Shown piece by piece: positions 17,547-26,699 of a stretch of 64,000 nucleotides of DNA. The notes below the pieces were generated by a model that saw nothing but the letters and a program-made list of their open reading frames with translations, made no database searches and was not told where the DNA came from. Numbering within the stretch: the stretch's first letter is position 1; the number at the start of each line of letters is the position of its first letter. The position numbers and the translations under genes were made by a program. The DNA is from PALSA-270 sp963770915 (GTDB taxonomy: Bacteria; Acidobacteriota; Terriglobia; Terriglobales; Acidobacteriaceae), in assembly GCA_963770915.1 (NCBI GenBank), contig CAVYRG010000001.1, positions 1,922,001 through 1,986,000 on the forward strand, written 5' to 3'.

Positions 17547-18566
17547 GTGCTGCCCAGCCATTCGCCAGGCTCCGGAATGCACAAGGCCGCCATCCTCCTT
17601 GTACTGCTCGGAGAGGAAGTGGCCAGCCAGATTTACCGCAACCTGCCTGAGACCGATCTCGAGCGGCTCACCCAGGCCATTGCCGACCTGGAGTATGTCG
17701 ACCCGGAGACCGCCCTCGCAGTGCTTGAGGAATATCAGAAGCTGGTTGTTACCCAGGATTATTTGGCGCAGGGTGGAACCGACTATGCGCAGAAATTACT
17801 GGTGACGGCTTTCGGCGAGGAAGGCGCGCGGCAGCTGTTGAAGCAGGTCACGCGTTCGGCGGAGATGAGCGCCAGCAAACTTGACTCGCTGCAGAAATCC
17901 GACCCTCACCAACTGGCGAAATTCCTGGAAGCCGAGCATCCTCAGACCATCGCTCTGATCCTGGCCCACCTCGACGCGAAACCCGCTTCTACATTATTGA
18001 TGCGCTTTCCGGAAGCGCTGCGCGCGGAAGCGATCAAGCGCATGGCGCAGCTGCGCCAGTTCTCGCCCGAGATCACGCAAAAGGTTGCGGTGGTCCTCCA
18101 CAAACGACTGGAAGCCCTGGGAGAGCAGCGGCGCCGTGCCTACGCCGGGGTGCAGGGAGTGGCCGACCTGCTCAATCGCCTGGACCCGGTCGCGACCAAA
18201 ACGATTCTCGAAACCATCGAGAAAGACGATCCCAAGACCGCGTTGAGCATTCGCAACCTCATGTTCGTGTTTCAGGATTTGCTGGGTGTTCCCGAAGTCG
18301 GCATCCGCGAACTACTGGGAAACCTGGACAAAAAGACTCTGGCCATGGCGCTGCGCGGCGCGAACGAAGAGCTCAAGACATACATCTTCAAGTCGATGTC
18401 GTCGCGCGCGGTCGAAATGCTGAAAGAAGACATGGAAGTCCTGGGCCCGGTGCGGGCGCGTGATGTCAACAAAGCGCAGCAAGACGTCGTCGCCGTGGCG
18501 CGCAAGCTGGAAGCGGAAGGCAAGATCAGCCTGGGAGCGGATACTGAAGATGAGTACGTCGTCTAG
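17547..18566 (+). CDS. fliG: Flagellar motor switch protein FliG
   Basis: GTG start at 17547 with GGGAGG upstream gives 339 residues, the normal FliG length. The N-terminal domain begins with KAAILLVLLGEEVASQIYRN. The middle domain contains FLEAEHPQTIALILAHLD. The C-terminal torque domain includes LGNLDKKTLAMALRGANEE with the charged residues expected to face MotA. FliG binds FliF below and FliM above. Its end overlaps fliH by 17 bases. Confidence 0.96.
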   Translation: MLPSHSPGSGMHKAAILLVLLGEEVASQIYRNLPETDLERLTQAIADLEYVDPETALAVLEEYQKLVVTQDYLAQGGTDYAQKLLVTAFGEEGARQLLKQVTRSAEMSASKLDSLQKSDPHQLAKFLEAEHPQTIALILAHLDAKPASTLLMRFPEALRAEAIKRMAQLRQFSPEITQKVAVVLHKRLEALGEQRRRAYAGVQGVADLLNRLDPVATKTILETIEKDDPKTALSIRNLMFVFQDLLGVPEVGIRELLGNLDKKTLAMALRGANEELKTYIFKSMSSRAVEMLKEDMEVLGPVRARDVNKAQQDVVAVARKLEAEGKISLGADTEDEYVV

Positions 18567-19197
18567 CCCGGCGCTCGAACCGGAGCACAGCCCGGAAGTG
18601 AAGCCGTTTCATTACTCCGAAGCGCCCGGCGGGGGAATGCACTCGCCCCAGCACTCCGGCAGTGGAGGCCCTGGCGCCGCGATGGCTCCCGATGCGATGA
18701 CGCAGGAGGCCGCCCGGCAAGCCGGAGAAGCGCAGGCGCGCGCCCGTTTGGAAGCGCAGCTGGCGCAGGTGCGCGAAGGAGTGCGCGGGGCAGTCGAGGA
18801 TTTCGCCCGCGAGCGCACCATCTACTACCGGCGCGTGGAAGGCGAAGTCGTGCAGCTCGCGCTCAGCATCGCGCGCAAGATTCTGCATCGCGAAGCGCAA
18901 CTCGATCCATTCTTGCTGGCAGGCATCGTGCGAGTGGCGCTCGACCAGATCGAGAGCAACACGAAAGTCATGGTCCGGGTGCATCCGCGGCAGGCGGCGG
19001 AATGGCGCGAGCTTTTTCGCCGTGATCCAACCCCCCAGACCGCTCTGGAAATCGTTGACGATCCCACGCTCGAGCCGGAACGCTGCGTTCTGCAGACCGA
19101 ACTGGGCACCACCGAACTGGGGGTGGAAGTGCAGCTCAAAGAAATCGAACAAGGCCTGCTCGACCTGATGGCGCAACGGCCGCCAATCGGAGCCTGA
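18550..19197 (+). CDS. fliH: Flagellar export ATPase regulator FliH
   Basis: The start ATG at 18550 lies inside fliG and gives 215 residues. The first 60 residues are Pro/Gly/Ser rich. A helical region (EAARQAGEAQARARLEAQL) and the FliH/YscL-type C-domain follow (VEGEVVQLALSIARKILHRE, then DPTLEPERCVLQTELGTTEL). FliH holds FliI near the export gate and restrains its ATPase. It is followed without a gap by fliI. Confidence 0.9.
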   Translation: MSTSSSPALEPEHSPEVKPFHYSEAPGGGMHSPQHSGSGGPGAAMAPDAMTQEAARQAGEAQARARLEAQLAQVREGVRGAVEDFARERTIYYRRVEGEVVQLALSIARKILHREAQLDPFLLAGIVRVALDQIESNTKVMVRVHPRQAAEWRELFRRDPTPQTALEIVDDPTLEPERCVLQTELGTTELGVEVQLKEIEQGLLDLMAQRPPIGA

Positions 19198-20505
19198 ATG
19201 GAAAACCTTCTGGCGCCTTACTTCAACCGGCTGGAATCCTTCTCCACTCTACGCTGGCAAGGGCGGGTGACGCAGGTGATCGGGCAATTGGTCGAGTCGG
19301 AAGGGCCGTTCAGTTCGGTGGGAGAACTCTGTCACATCGTCAGCGCGGGCGGGCGCGTGTTTCCCGGGGAGATTGTCGGTTTTCGCGGCGCCACGGTGCT
19401 CTCGATGCCGCTGGAGCGTCCCGGGGGCATCCGCTATGGCGATCGCGTGGTCACCTGGGGAGCGCGGCCGATGCTACGAGTCGGGCCCGATTTGCTGGGC
19501 CGGGTGATCGACGCCATGGGCGAGCCTCTAGACTCTCTGGGACCGACCCAAGGCCGTGATTTTCAGGCGCTCGACGCTGTCGCGCCGCTTCCGCTGGCGC
19601 GGGAATCCATCCGCGAGAGCCTGAGCTGCGGCATTCGCGCGGTGGATGGCTTTCTCACTTGCGGGAGAGGCCAGCGGGTCGGAGTCTTCGGCGGCAGCGG
19701 CGTGGGCAAGAGCACGCTGCTTGGCATGATGGCGCGCAACACCTCGGCCGATCTCACGGTACTGGCGCTGGTGGGAGAGCGCGGGCGTGAAGTGAGACAT
19801 TTTCTCGAAGACGCCCTCGGGGAAGAAGGCCGCAAGCGGGCCGTAGTTGTGGTCTCGACCTCGGACCAGTCTCCGTTGCTGCGTATTCGCGCGGCGCTGG
19901 CCGCCACGGCAACGGCGGAATATTTCTGCGGCCGAGGCAACAACGTTCTCCTGGTGGTGGATTCTCTGACCCGACTGGCCATGGCGCAGCGCGAAATCGG
20001 CCTGGCCGCGGGCGAGCCGCCCACGGCCAAAGGCTACACTCCATCCGTCTTCACGCTGCTGGCGCGGCTTCTCGAGCGGGCCGGCAAGTTTCGCGGCGGC
20101 AGCATCACCGCGTTTTACACCGTGCTCATGGAGGGAGACGATCAGCAGGATCCGCTGGTGGATGGCGCCCGCGCCCTGCTCGATGGCCACATCATGCTCG
20201 ACCGGCGGTTAGCGGCGCGCAATCACTATCCTCCCATCGCCATCCTAGACAGCATCAGCCGCTTGATGTCGGCTGTTTCATCTCCGGAACACCTCCAGAG
20301 AGCCCAACTATTGCGGAAATGTCTGGCGGCTTACAACGCTTCCGAAGACCTCATCCGCATCGGCGCCTATCAGAAGGGAAGCGACCCGGAACTCGATCAG
20401 GCGGTTGCGCTCATGCCGGACCTGAATCGCTTTCTGGAGCAAAAGCCCAACGAGGCCGCAACGCTTGCCGAAACCGTAAAGAAGTTGCTGGCGATCCCCG
20501 CCTAG
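19198..20505 (+). CDS. fliI: Flagellum-specific ATPase FliI
   Basis: The ATG directly follows the fliH stop. The 435 residues are related to the F1 beta subunit: Walker A GGSGVGKS at 165-172, Walker B near NNVLLVVDSLTRLAMAQREI, and the family stretch GEPPTAKGYTPSVFTLL. FliI energises delivery of export substrates together with FliH and FliJ, and all three genes are adjacent in canonical order. Confidence 0.96.
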   Translation: MENLLAPYFNRLESFSTLRWQGRVTQVIGQLVESEGPFSSVGELCHIVSAGGRVFPGEIVGFRGATVLSMPLERPGGIRYGDRVVTWGARPMLRVGPDLLGRVIDAMGEPLDSLGPTQGRDFQALDAVAPLPLARESIRESLSCGIRAVDGFLTCGRGQRVGVFGGSGVGKSTLLGMMARNTSADLTVLALVGERGREVRHFLEDALGEEGRKRAVVVVSTSDQSPLLRIRAALAATATAEYFCGRGNNVLLVVDSLTRLAMAQREIGLAAGEPPTAKGYTPSVFTLLARLLERAGKFRGGSITAFYTVLMEGDDQQDPLVDGARALLDGHIMLDRRLAARNHYPPIAILDSISRLMSAVSSPEHLQRAQLLRKCLAAYNASEDLIRIGAYQKGSDPELDQAVALMPDLNRFLEQKPNEAATLAETVKKLLAIPA

Positions 20506-20508
20506 AAC

Positions 20509-20955
20509 ATGGCATTCAAGTTTTCTCTCGCCGCTCTGTTGCGATTCCGGCTCAGCCAGGAACGCCAGCAGGAACTTCTGCTGCAGGAAGCCGCGCAGCG
20601 CGTAGCCGGCTTGAGGCGAGAGATCGACGCCGTGAAACTCGCGATCGACGAGATCAAAGATTCGGACCAGGGCGCCCTCGCATCCGGGCTGCGGGCCGCG
20701 CAGTTGCACTTCGACCTGTCGCGGCGAGCTGTGTTGGAAGGCCACGGTAAGCGGCTGGAGAAATCCCTGGCGGATGCGAAAAAGGCATACGAAGAAAGGC
20801 GCCGCCAATTTCAGCACGCGCGCCAGCAAAGGGAAATCGTGGAAGCGCTGCGGCGAAATCAATTTCAGCAGTACAGCGAGCAGGAAAAGCGGGACGAGCA
20901 GCGCCGACTCGACGATTTGTTCCTGCTGCGCCGGGGGTTCCTTCGCCGCAGGTGA
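20509..20955 (+). CDS. fliJ: Flagellar export chaperone FliJ
   Basis: The 148-residue protein is almost entirely charged helix, as expected of the FliJ coiled coil (FRLSQERQQELLLQEAAQR, AYEERRRQFQHARQQREIVE). Assignment rests on this and on the position after fliI. It is the last gene of the flgB-fliJ group; a 241-base gap with a sigma-54-like site follows. Confidence 0.85.
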   Translation: MAFKFSLAALLRFRLSQERQQELLLQEAAQRVAGLRREIDAVKLAIDEIKDSDQGALASGLRAAQLHFDLSRRAVLEGHGKRLEKSLADAKKAYEERRRQFQHARQQREIVEALRRNQFQQYSEQEKRDEQRRLDDLFLLRRGFLRRR

Positions 20956-21142
20956 GCATTGGTACCGCTTGCACGCGAATGCGGAGATGGCACGAAGTGC
21001 CGAGAGGCATGGTCAATCGTTGCCCAGTGCTGCCAACTGCTTCACTCCCACGAACTTTTTTCAAATTTGGTCCAGCCCGTCTTTCCCTCTTTTATCAACT
21101 ACTTGCTGCAGCCGGGATAACGAAGTTCTCGGCGTGTGACTG

Positions 21143-21158
21143 TGGCGGAACAGATGCA
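21143..21158 (+). promoter_or_regulatory. Sigma-54 promoter candidate before fliK
   Basis: TGGCGGAACAGATGCA has the invariant GG and GC exactly ten bases apart, with TGGC and TGCA matching consensus, but the middle is weaker. It lies 39 bases before the fliK ATG within an otherwise empty 241-base gap. Confidence 0.55.
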
Positions 21159-21196
21159 ATGGCCCAAGGCTAGCCCAGCAATGGGCTGCCTGTGCT

Positions 21197-23230
21197 ATGG
21201 CGATGGCTTCAATTCCGGTGGAGACTGCAATCCCTCCCGCTGCTCTGACTTCGAGCGCCCCGGCACAGACATCGGGGACGGGCGGCGCATTCGCGTTGGC
21301 TTTGTTCCTTGCAACTGGGGAGGGCGTTCCCCTTGCCTCGGCTCAACCAAACTCCGCGCTCATCGCGACGCAGGATGCCAGCCCTCTGCCCACAACGTCG
21401 ATGGCTGTCAAGGCAAGTCAGCGAGTTTCGGATAAGAAAGATCAAAATGTCGCCGCAACTTCGTCAATCCTGCCGCTTCCACTGCCTTCCGTTCCGTCAT
21501 TCACCCTTTCGCTGACCTCTCTCGACGTGGCGAACTCTGCCAGCAATATTCCCGCTGTGCCTGCGAATAGTTCGAGCGGTGACAGCACGGCAAAGCCAGC
21601 CGCGCCAGCGGTCGATTCGAGCGCTGGAGGAAAGCTTCCTGTCTGGGCAGCATTCCAAGCTGACCTTCCACTCACGGCCGGAACATCTGCAACCGATTCC
21701 GCAACCGCGCCCGCCACCGCCCCCGACGCTGCCAAGAAGACCGATCCGCACACGGCCAAGGCATCCGATACGGTTCCGGCTGTCCCATATCCATCATTCG
21801 ATCAGGCAGCAAAGGATGCAAAGAGCATCGCGAGCCTTGTGCCTTCCCTCCTGACCCCGCTGCCGGTTACCCCACTGCCATCCGGGGCCTTGCCGCAGAA
21901 TCAGCCGCCGCAGCCTTCCGCAGCGGCAGCCGTCCTGCAACAAAAAAGTGGAGTCGAGTATGCGCAACCGGCAGTGGCGCCCCCCCCATCCCTGAGAACT
22001 GCCTCGAAGGATCACACGCTCGCCCAAGTGGCGATCTCTGCGAACTTCCCACCGGCGCTGGCTGCGTCGTCGTTAAACGCGCAGGCCCCGATCGCACAAG
22101 TTGAATTTCCCGCGATTGAGAACCCTCCAATTCAAAAGAACACCGCAGGGGTCGAACAAACGAGCCCAGACGCAAAGCCGGCGCCCAGCAACTCCGGAAT
22201 CCAGACCGCCCATCAGACAGGAACCGATGGAAATCTCAACTCAAATCTGCCAGCCCTCAGCGGGCTCGCCGGTGTGAAGGTGCTGGCTTGGGCGGCGACA
22301 GAAGACGCGCCGGATCAGGCTGTTCCCGGAAGCGGATTGTCTGCCGTGCAGAGAGGACAAATACAATCCCCAACCCCGGATTCGCGGCCAATCCCTGTCG
22401 CTGCCCCGAGCTTGGGCACGACTCCCGCCTTAGGGCACACTTTCGCCTCAACGCCGTCGATTGCAATTCCAGCCGCACCCAGGGGGGAGGCGCAGCTGAA
22501 CAGGCCCGCTTCGACACAAAATCAATTCGATGCTGGCACTTCCGCAGACAGCCCCGCCCTACCAAAGCCCAGAGCCGGTTACTCCAAGCCGAGCGAAAGC
22601 AATTCACAAGCGGAGGCGACCGCCCAGAGCTCGCCCTCGGCCACGCAGCCATCGGCGCCGGCAAAACCAGCAAGCGATCCGCCAGCAGCGGCAACCCCGT
22701 CTTCGCAAATCGCCACACCGACAAGTCCTGCACCCGCGTTGGCGAATTCCGCACCCGCTATCGCCAAGACGCAACCGCAGGCCCTGGCCACGAGCGTTGT
22801 CGAAGCGCCGGCTGGAGGCTTGGTCCAAAGCGCCCACCTGGCCAGCAGCGCGGGTCGGGCGGAAATGCACATCGACCTGCGAACGCAGACTTTTGGCAGC
22901 GTGGAAGTCCACACGGTGGTGCGCGGCGGACAAGTTGGTCTCGAGGTGGGCAGCGAGCGCGGCGACCTGCGCGCTTTCTTGACCACCGAAGCTTCCGGAT
23001 TGCAAACTGCATTTCACCAGCAGGATCTGCATTTCGACAGGATTCATTTTCTGGGGCAAGGGGCCGGCATCGGCGCGGGGTTTTCGGGCAGACATGAGGG
23101 GCAATCCCGGCCCTTTCAGCAAGGGCGGGTATTTAGACCGGCCGCATCCGGATTCGAACCCGCCAGGCCCAAGCGTGCAGAAATCGAAGCAAGCCCGGAA
23201 TCAAGAAACGGTCTGAGTGTTCACGCGTGA
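21197..23230 (+). CDS. fliK: Flagellar hook-length control protein FliK
   Basis: At 677 residues this is a long FliK. The first 540 or so residues are rich in Pro, Ala, Ser and Gln without clear motifs, as expected of the unfolded ruler part. The conserved C-terminal export-switch domain is visible near residues 555-615 (RAEMHIDLRTQTFGSVEV, then LEVGSERGDLRAFLTTEA and LQTAFHQQDLHF). FliK measures hook length and switches FlhB specificity from hook to filament proteins. Position before flgD and flgE is usual. Confidence 0.88.
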   Translation: MAMASIPVETAIPPAALTSSAPAQTSGTGGAFALALFLATGEGVPLASAQPNSALIATQDASPLPTTSMAVKASQRVSDKKDQNVAATSSILPLPLPSVPSFTLSLTSLDVANSASNIPAVPANSSSGDSTAKPAAPAVDSSAGGKLPVWAAFQADLPLTAGTSATDSATAPATAPDAAKKTDPHTAKASDTVPAVPYPSFDQAAKDAKSIASLVPSLLTPLPVTPLPSGALPQNQPPQPSAAAAVLQQKSGVEYAQPAVAPPPSLRTASKDHTLAQVAISANFPPALAASSLNAQAPIAQVEFPAIENPPIQKNTAGVEQTSPDAKPAPSNSGIQTAHQTGTDGNLNSNLPALSGLAGVKVLAWAATEDAPDQAVPGSGLSAVQRGQIQSPTPDSRPIPVAAPSLGTTPALGHTFASTPSIAIPAAPRGEAQLNRPASTQNQFDAGTSADSPALPKPRAGYSKPSESNSQAEATAQSSPSATQPSAPAKPASDPPAAATPSSQIATPTSPAPALANSAPAIAKTQPQALATSVVEAPAGGLVQSAHLASSAGRAEMHIDLRTQTFGSVEVHTVVRGGQVGLEVGSERGDLRAFLTTEASGLQTAFHQQDLHFDRIHFLGQGAGIGAGFSGRHEGQSRPFQQGRVFRPAASGFEPARPKRAEIEASPESRNGLSVHA

Positions 23231-23276
23231 GGAACGCTACTTGTGCCATGAAGGAATCGCAAAGGAGGAAACATTG

Positions 23277-23525
23277 ATGCAAGTCCATCCGTTAGGCAGT
23301 TCGGCCAGCGCGCCCGCCAACAGTCCTGCTCCGGCGGACAGTACGAACACCATGTTCATGAAGCTGCTGACCGCGCAGTTGCAGAATCAGGACCCGCTCA
23401 ATCCCGTGGATCCCACCGAGTTCACTTCCCAGTTGGTGCAGTTCAACATGCTCGATCAGCTGACCCAGATCAATCAAACCCTAACCAATGCCTTCGTGCC
23501 TGCAACAACCCAAGGAGGGCAATAA
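23277..23525 (+). CDS. flgD: Short hook-cap protein FlgD
   Basis: ATG at 23277 follows AAAGGAGG at ideal spacing; the longer frame starting at 23217 overlaps fliK. The product is only 82 residues and contains just the conserved N-terminal part (MFMKLLTAQLQNQDPLNPVD, then FTSQLVQFNMLDQLTQINQ). The C-terminal Ig-like/tudor part of typical FlgD (about 220 residues) is missing. The frame is intact and its TAA overlaps the flgE ATG, so this seems a genuine short form. It should cap the growing hook. Confidence 0.9.
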   Translation: MQVHPLGSSASAPANSPAPADSTNTMFMKLLTAQLQNQDPLNPVDPTEFTSQLVQFNMLDQLTQINQTLTNAFVPATTQGGQ

Positions 23526-25057
23526 TGCCGAATTTCTCGATTCCACTTTCCGGGCTTACCGCAGACGGAACCGCGCTTTCCGCCATCGCCAACAACCTGG
23601 CCAACCAGAACACGACCGGCTATAAGGACACGCGCGTGCTTTTCAGCGATCTGTTCTATCAGGATCTGGGCACAACCGGATCGGGAGATCCGGTGCAGTT
23701 GGGCGCGGGTTCGCGCGTCGGCTCCATGCCGCCTACTTTTACCCAGGGCAGCGTACAGTCCACCGGCGTGCCCACCGACGTGGCCATTCAGGGCGGCGGA
23801 TTCTTCATTGTGCAAAAGGACGGAGTCAGCAGTTATACGCGGGCGGGAGACTTCTCCGTCGATGCCAACAACTTTCTGGTGACCAGCGAGGGCCAGCAGG
23901 TGATGGGCTATCCCGCAGTCAACGGAGTCGTGAACAACGGAACCGCGGTGCAGCCGCTGCAACTCGGAGCCGGCAGCATCAGCCCGCCCGTGGCCACCGG
24001 CAACCTGCAGGTCCAAACCAATCTGGATGCCGGCGCGGCCGTAAACGACACCTTCTCGACTCCAGTTACGATCTTCGACTCGCTGGGCAATAGTCACATC
24101 CTCACGCTGACTTTCACAAAAACCTCCGCCAATAACTGGAACTATTCGCTCTCCGTTCCGTCTGCAGACTTGAACCCGACGCTGGTTGGAGGAGTGCCTA
24201 CTCCGCAGACTGGAATCTTGGCCAGCGGTCCGCTGGCATTCGACGGGAACGGCATGCTGGTCGGCACCGCCGCCGGAACCGCTGGAGCGCCGGCGTTCAC
24301 CGGAACCGGAACCGGAACCATCACCGGAGTGGCCGCGGGAGCCGCCAGCGTCGCGGAGACCATCACCATGACGGCAATCGACGCTACGCATTTTTCCGTG
24401 ACTGGCTCGGCTTCCGGCGCAATCGGGACCGCGACCGTTGGAACTCCATTCTCATCCGGCCAGATCGGCTTTACCATCAACGCCGGCGGCACACCCTTCG
24501 CGGCCGGCGACCAATTCACCGCGACCACCACGGCGGCAACCCTGGGAAACATTACAGCGATCCCGATCGCCGGCTTCGCTGACGGCGCTTCCGATATGAC
24601 GTTCAATTGGAATGTGCTGAACGGCACAACTCCGGTGCTGACCCAGGTGGCGGGTCCGAGCAGCACTTCCGCTACGCAACAGGATGGCAGCGCCAGCGGC
24701 TCCCTGGTCAGCTTCAGCATTGGTAGCGACGGTACCATCACGGGTTCGTTCAGCAACGGGAAAACGGCTGCCCTGGGACAAATTGCCGTAGCGACCTTTG
24801 CCAACCAACAAGGGTTGCAACTTGAGGGGAATACCGACTATGGGCCAAGCCTGGCCTCCGGACAGGCAGTGATTGGGATTGCCGGCACGGGAGGCCGCGG
24901 CACGCTCTCGGGCGGAACCCTGGAACTCTCGAACGTGGACATTGCTACGGAGTTCGCCAATCTGATCGTGGCCCAGCGGGCGTTTGAAGCCAACGCCAAG
25001 GCGGTCACGACATTCGACCAGATTACGCAGGACACCATCAACCTCAAACAGGGGTAG
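23525..25057 (+). CDS. flgE: Flagellar hook protein FlgE
   Basis: The 510-residue protein begins with FSIPLSGLTADGTALSAIAN and NLANQNTTGYKD, and ends with the conserved VDIATEFANLIVAQRAFEAN helix. Together these define the hook subunit. The middle contains a Thr/Gly/Ala-rich module at residues 254-336 that is closely similar to a module in FliD of this window. ATG overlaps the flgD stop by one base. FlgE polymerises into the universal joint between rod and filament. Confidence 0.95.
   Translation: MPNFSIPLSGLTADGTALSAIANNLANQNTTGYKDTRVLFSDLFYQDLGTTGSGDPVQLGAGSRVGSMPPTFTQGSVQSTGVPTDVAIQGGGFFIVQKDGVSSYTRAGDFSVDANNFLVTSEGQQVMGYPAVNGVVNNGTAVQPLQLGAGSISPPVATGNLQVQTNLDAGAAVNDTFSTPVTIFDSLGNSHILTLTFTKTSANNWNYSLSVPSADLNPTLVGGVPTPQTGILASGPLAFDGNGMLVGTAAGTAGAPAFTGTGTGTITGVAAGAASVAETITMTAIDATHFSVTGSASGAIGTATVGTPFSSGQIGFTINAGGTPFAAGDQFTATTTAATLGNITAIPIAGFADGASDMTFNWNVLNGTTPVLTQVAGPSSTSATQQDGSASGSLVSFSIGSDGTITGSFSNGKTAALGQIAVATFANQQGLQLEGNTDYGPSLASGQAVIGIAGTGGRGTLSGGTLELSNVDIATEFANLIVAQRAFEANAKAVTTFDQITQDTINLKQG
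24284..24532 (+). repeat. FlgE copy of a module shared with FliD
   Basis: This codes for residues 254-336 of FlgE, an 83-residue segment that aligns without gaps to FliD residues 197-279. By hand count 56 of 83 positions are identical, including SVAETIT and GTATVGT. Confidence 0.85.
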
Positions 25058-25255
25058 TGACATAAGGTTTGGGCTCCGCTTCGGCTGGGAGGGCGAGGTG
25101 GGGCCCATTCAAGCTTCATTTAATGAAAACCGGCTAATTCGAGCGCTTTCACTACCGGTTGCGGGCTGAGCCGCCCAAGCCTGGAGCACGCATATCTGCT
25201 GCTGCGCCAAGCGCTTCCCATCCTGTCTTCCTATCTCGGACGCCCACAAGAATCG

Positions 25256-25271
25256 CGGTACGCCACTTGCT
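25256..25271 (+). promoter_or_regulatory. Sigma-54 promoter before fliN-fliO
   Basis: CGGTACG-N4-TTGCT matches the -24/-12 consensus apart from two bases in the -24 box, with correct spacing. Predicted start is near 25282, about 30 bases before the fliN ATG. It probably drives the long fliN-fliOPQR-flhBA-fliA-fliMN transcript. Confidence 0.7.
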
Positions 25272-25313
25272 AGGTCCTGCTTGTTCCTCGTCCATTTTTT
25301 GGCCTGTACCAAC

Positions 25314-25595
25314 ATGCCTGAGCCTGCAACCGCCCCCCAAACCGATGCCCGCACGGCCGAGAATGCGGCGGCCTGGGCCCGGGTGCAGGACCTGATGTGC
25401 GAGCTGAGTGTGGAATTGCCCCTGCCCGGTGTAAGAGTGCGCGACCTGGTGGATCTGGCGCGGAATCGAGTGCTCGATTCCCACTGGCAGGTGGGCTCCG
25501 ATGTTCCGCTTCGCGTGAATGGACAGCTGATTTCCTGGGGCGAGTTTGAAGTCGTGCATGACAAGCTGGCGATCCGGCTGACGGAGCTGGCCTGA
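25314..25595 (+). CDS. fliN: FliN-family switch protein, SpoA domain only
   Basis: The 93-residue protein is a single SpoA (surface presentation of antigens) domain: CELSVELPLPGVRVRDLVDL, followed by SDVPLRVNGQLISWGEFEVV. The start at 25314 lies downstream of the sigma-54 site; a few extra residues from 25281 are possible. It is one of two FliN-type proteins here; the other at 32888 is longer and next to fliM. FliN forms the base of the C ring and docks FliH/FliI. Confidence 0.88.
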   Translation: MPEPATAPQTDARTAENAAAWARVQDLMCELSVELPLPGVRVRDLVDLARNRVLDSHWQVGSDVPLRVNGQLISWGEFEVVHDKLAIRLTELA

Positions 25596-25617
25596 ATGTT
25601 GCAACCCGAGGCGAGTT

Positions 25618-25938
25618 TTGGCGGAAGAGGTGGCAGCGGAAGTGGCGGCGGGCGGGGAAAGCGGCTGGCCCGCTCTCTGGCGCTGGCTGGGCGGGTGGAT
25701 GTGCCGCTGGAAGTCGCGTCCAGCGCGGCAATTGCGCCTCTGCGAAACCCTCGCTCTCGGGGAAAAGAGATTTCTGGCAGTGGTCGAATGCGGCCCGCAG
25801 AAATTTCTGATCGGCGGCGCGGGCAATTCTGTGGTCTTGCTGACGCGGCTGAACGAACCCTCCCCCCGGAGACAAAACGTGAAACCGCAGATTGAAGTCG
25901 TGGAAGCAGGCCGAGGTGGCGGCGGAAGCAAACGATGA
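25618..25938 (+). CDS. fliO: FliO-like export gate protein
   Basis: The 106-residue frame starting at TTG 25618 contains the FliO core (LRLCETLALGEKRFLAVVEC, then KFLIGGAGNSVVLL) and overlaps fliP by four bases, the usual position. FliO normally has one membrane helix near its N-terminus. Here the part before the core (WPALWRWLGGWMCRWKS) is rather aromatic and short. A different frame starting at ATG 25596 directly after fliN is not FliO-like, so a sequence error or an unusual start is possible. Confidence 0.7.
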   Translation: MAEEVAAEVAAGGESGWPALWRWLGGWMCRWKSRPARQLRLCETLALGEKRFLAVVECGPQKFLIGGAGNSVVLLTRLNEPSPRRQNVKPQIEVVEAGRGGGGSKR

Positions 25939-26690
25939 TGCGATTCTCGGCAATTCGGGTCGCAGTGCTTGCCGTGGGCTGGCTACTGCCGGCCAAGGCG
26001 CAGGCTTGGGCCGCAGGCTTGGCTCCGCCCGCGGGGCTGCCGTGGAGTGGGCCGGCGGGAGCGGGCGGGTCGGTGCCCTGGAACATTCTGGTCCTGCTCA
26101 CGCTGCTGACCCTGCTGCCGGCGCTGGTGCTTTCGATGACGCCGTTTGTTCGCTTGCTGGTGGTCTTTCATTTTCTGCGGCAAGCGCTCGGCACGCAGTC
26201 GACCCCTACCAATCAAACGCTGATCGGGCTGGCGCTGATTCTTACCTACTTTCTCATGCAGCCAGTGGGTGTGGCGATTCATGACCAGGCCATCGTGCCC
26301 TTTGAAGAAGGCAAAGTGAACGCGGTGCAGGCGGTCGAGCGCGGCGAAGGGCCGCTGCGCCGCTTCATGCTGAAGTACGCGCGGCAAAAAGATCTGGCGC
26401 TGTTTCTGGAATTGGCCAAAGAGCCGCGCCCGGCCCGGCCTGACGATCTCGACATGCGAGTAGTGGCGCCGGCCTACATCCTTTCGGAACTCAAGGCGGG
26501 ATTTCAGATCGGGGCGGCGCTCTATCTGCCGTTTCTGGTGGTGGACATGGTGGTGGCCGCGATCACCACCTCGGTCGGAATGTTCCAGCTGCCGCCGGTG
26601 GTGATTTCGACGCCGCTCAAGATTTTGCTGTTCGTCATGGTCGACGGTTGGGGCCTGCTGATCGGCGCGCTGATGAAGAGCTTCACCTAG
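25935..26690 (+). CDS. fliP: Flagellar export gate protein FliP
   Basis: The 251-residue protein has an N-terminal signal-like segment and four membrane helices typical of FliP, with family stretches LSMTPFVRLLVVFHFLRQAL, FMLKYARQKDLALFLELA and LKAGFQIGAALYLPFLVVDM. FliP, FliQ and FliR form the core channel of the export gate. The three genes are adjacent here, and flhB and flhA follow. Confidence 0.96.
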   Translation: MMRFSAIRVAVLAVGWLLPAKAQAWAAGLAPPAGLPWSGPAGAGGSVPWNILVLLTLLTLLPALVLSMTPFVRLLVVFHFLRQALGTQSTPTNQTLIGLALILTYFLMQPVGVAIHDQAIVPFEEGKVNAVQAVERGEGPLRRFMLKYARQKDLALFLELAKEPRPARPDDLDMRVVAPAYILSELKAGFQIGAALYLPFLVVDMVVAAITTSVGMFQLPPVVISTPLKILLFVMVDGWGLLIGALMKSFT

Positions 26691-26699
26691 GAGGACACA

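Noticed and set aside
20959..20971. TGGTAC-N3-TTGC after fliJ as a sigma-54 site
   Set aside because: The GG-GC spacing is two bases too short for sigma-54.
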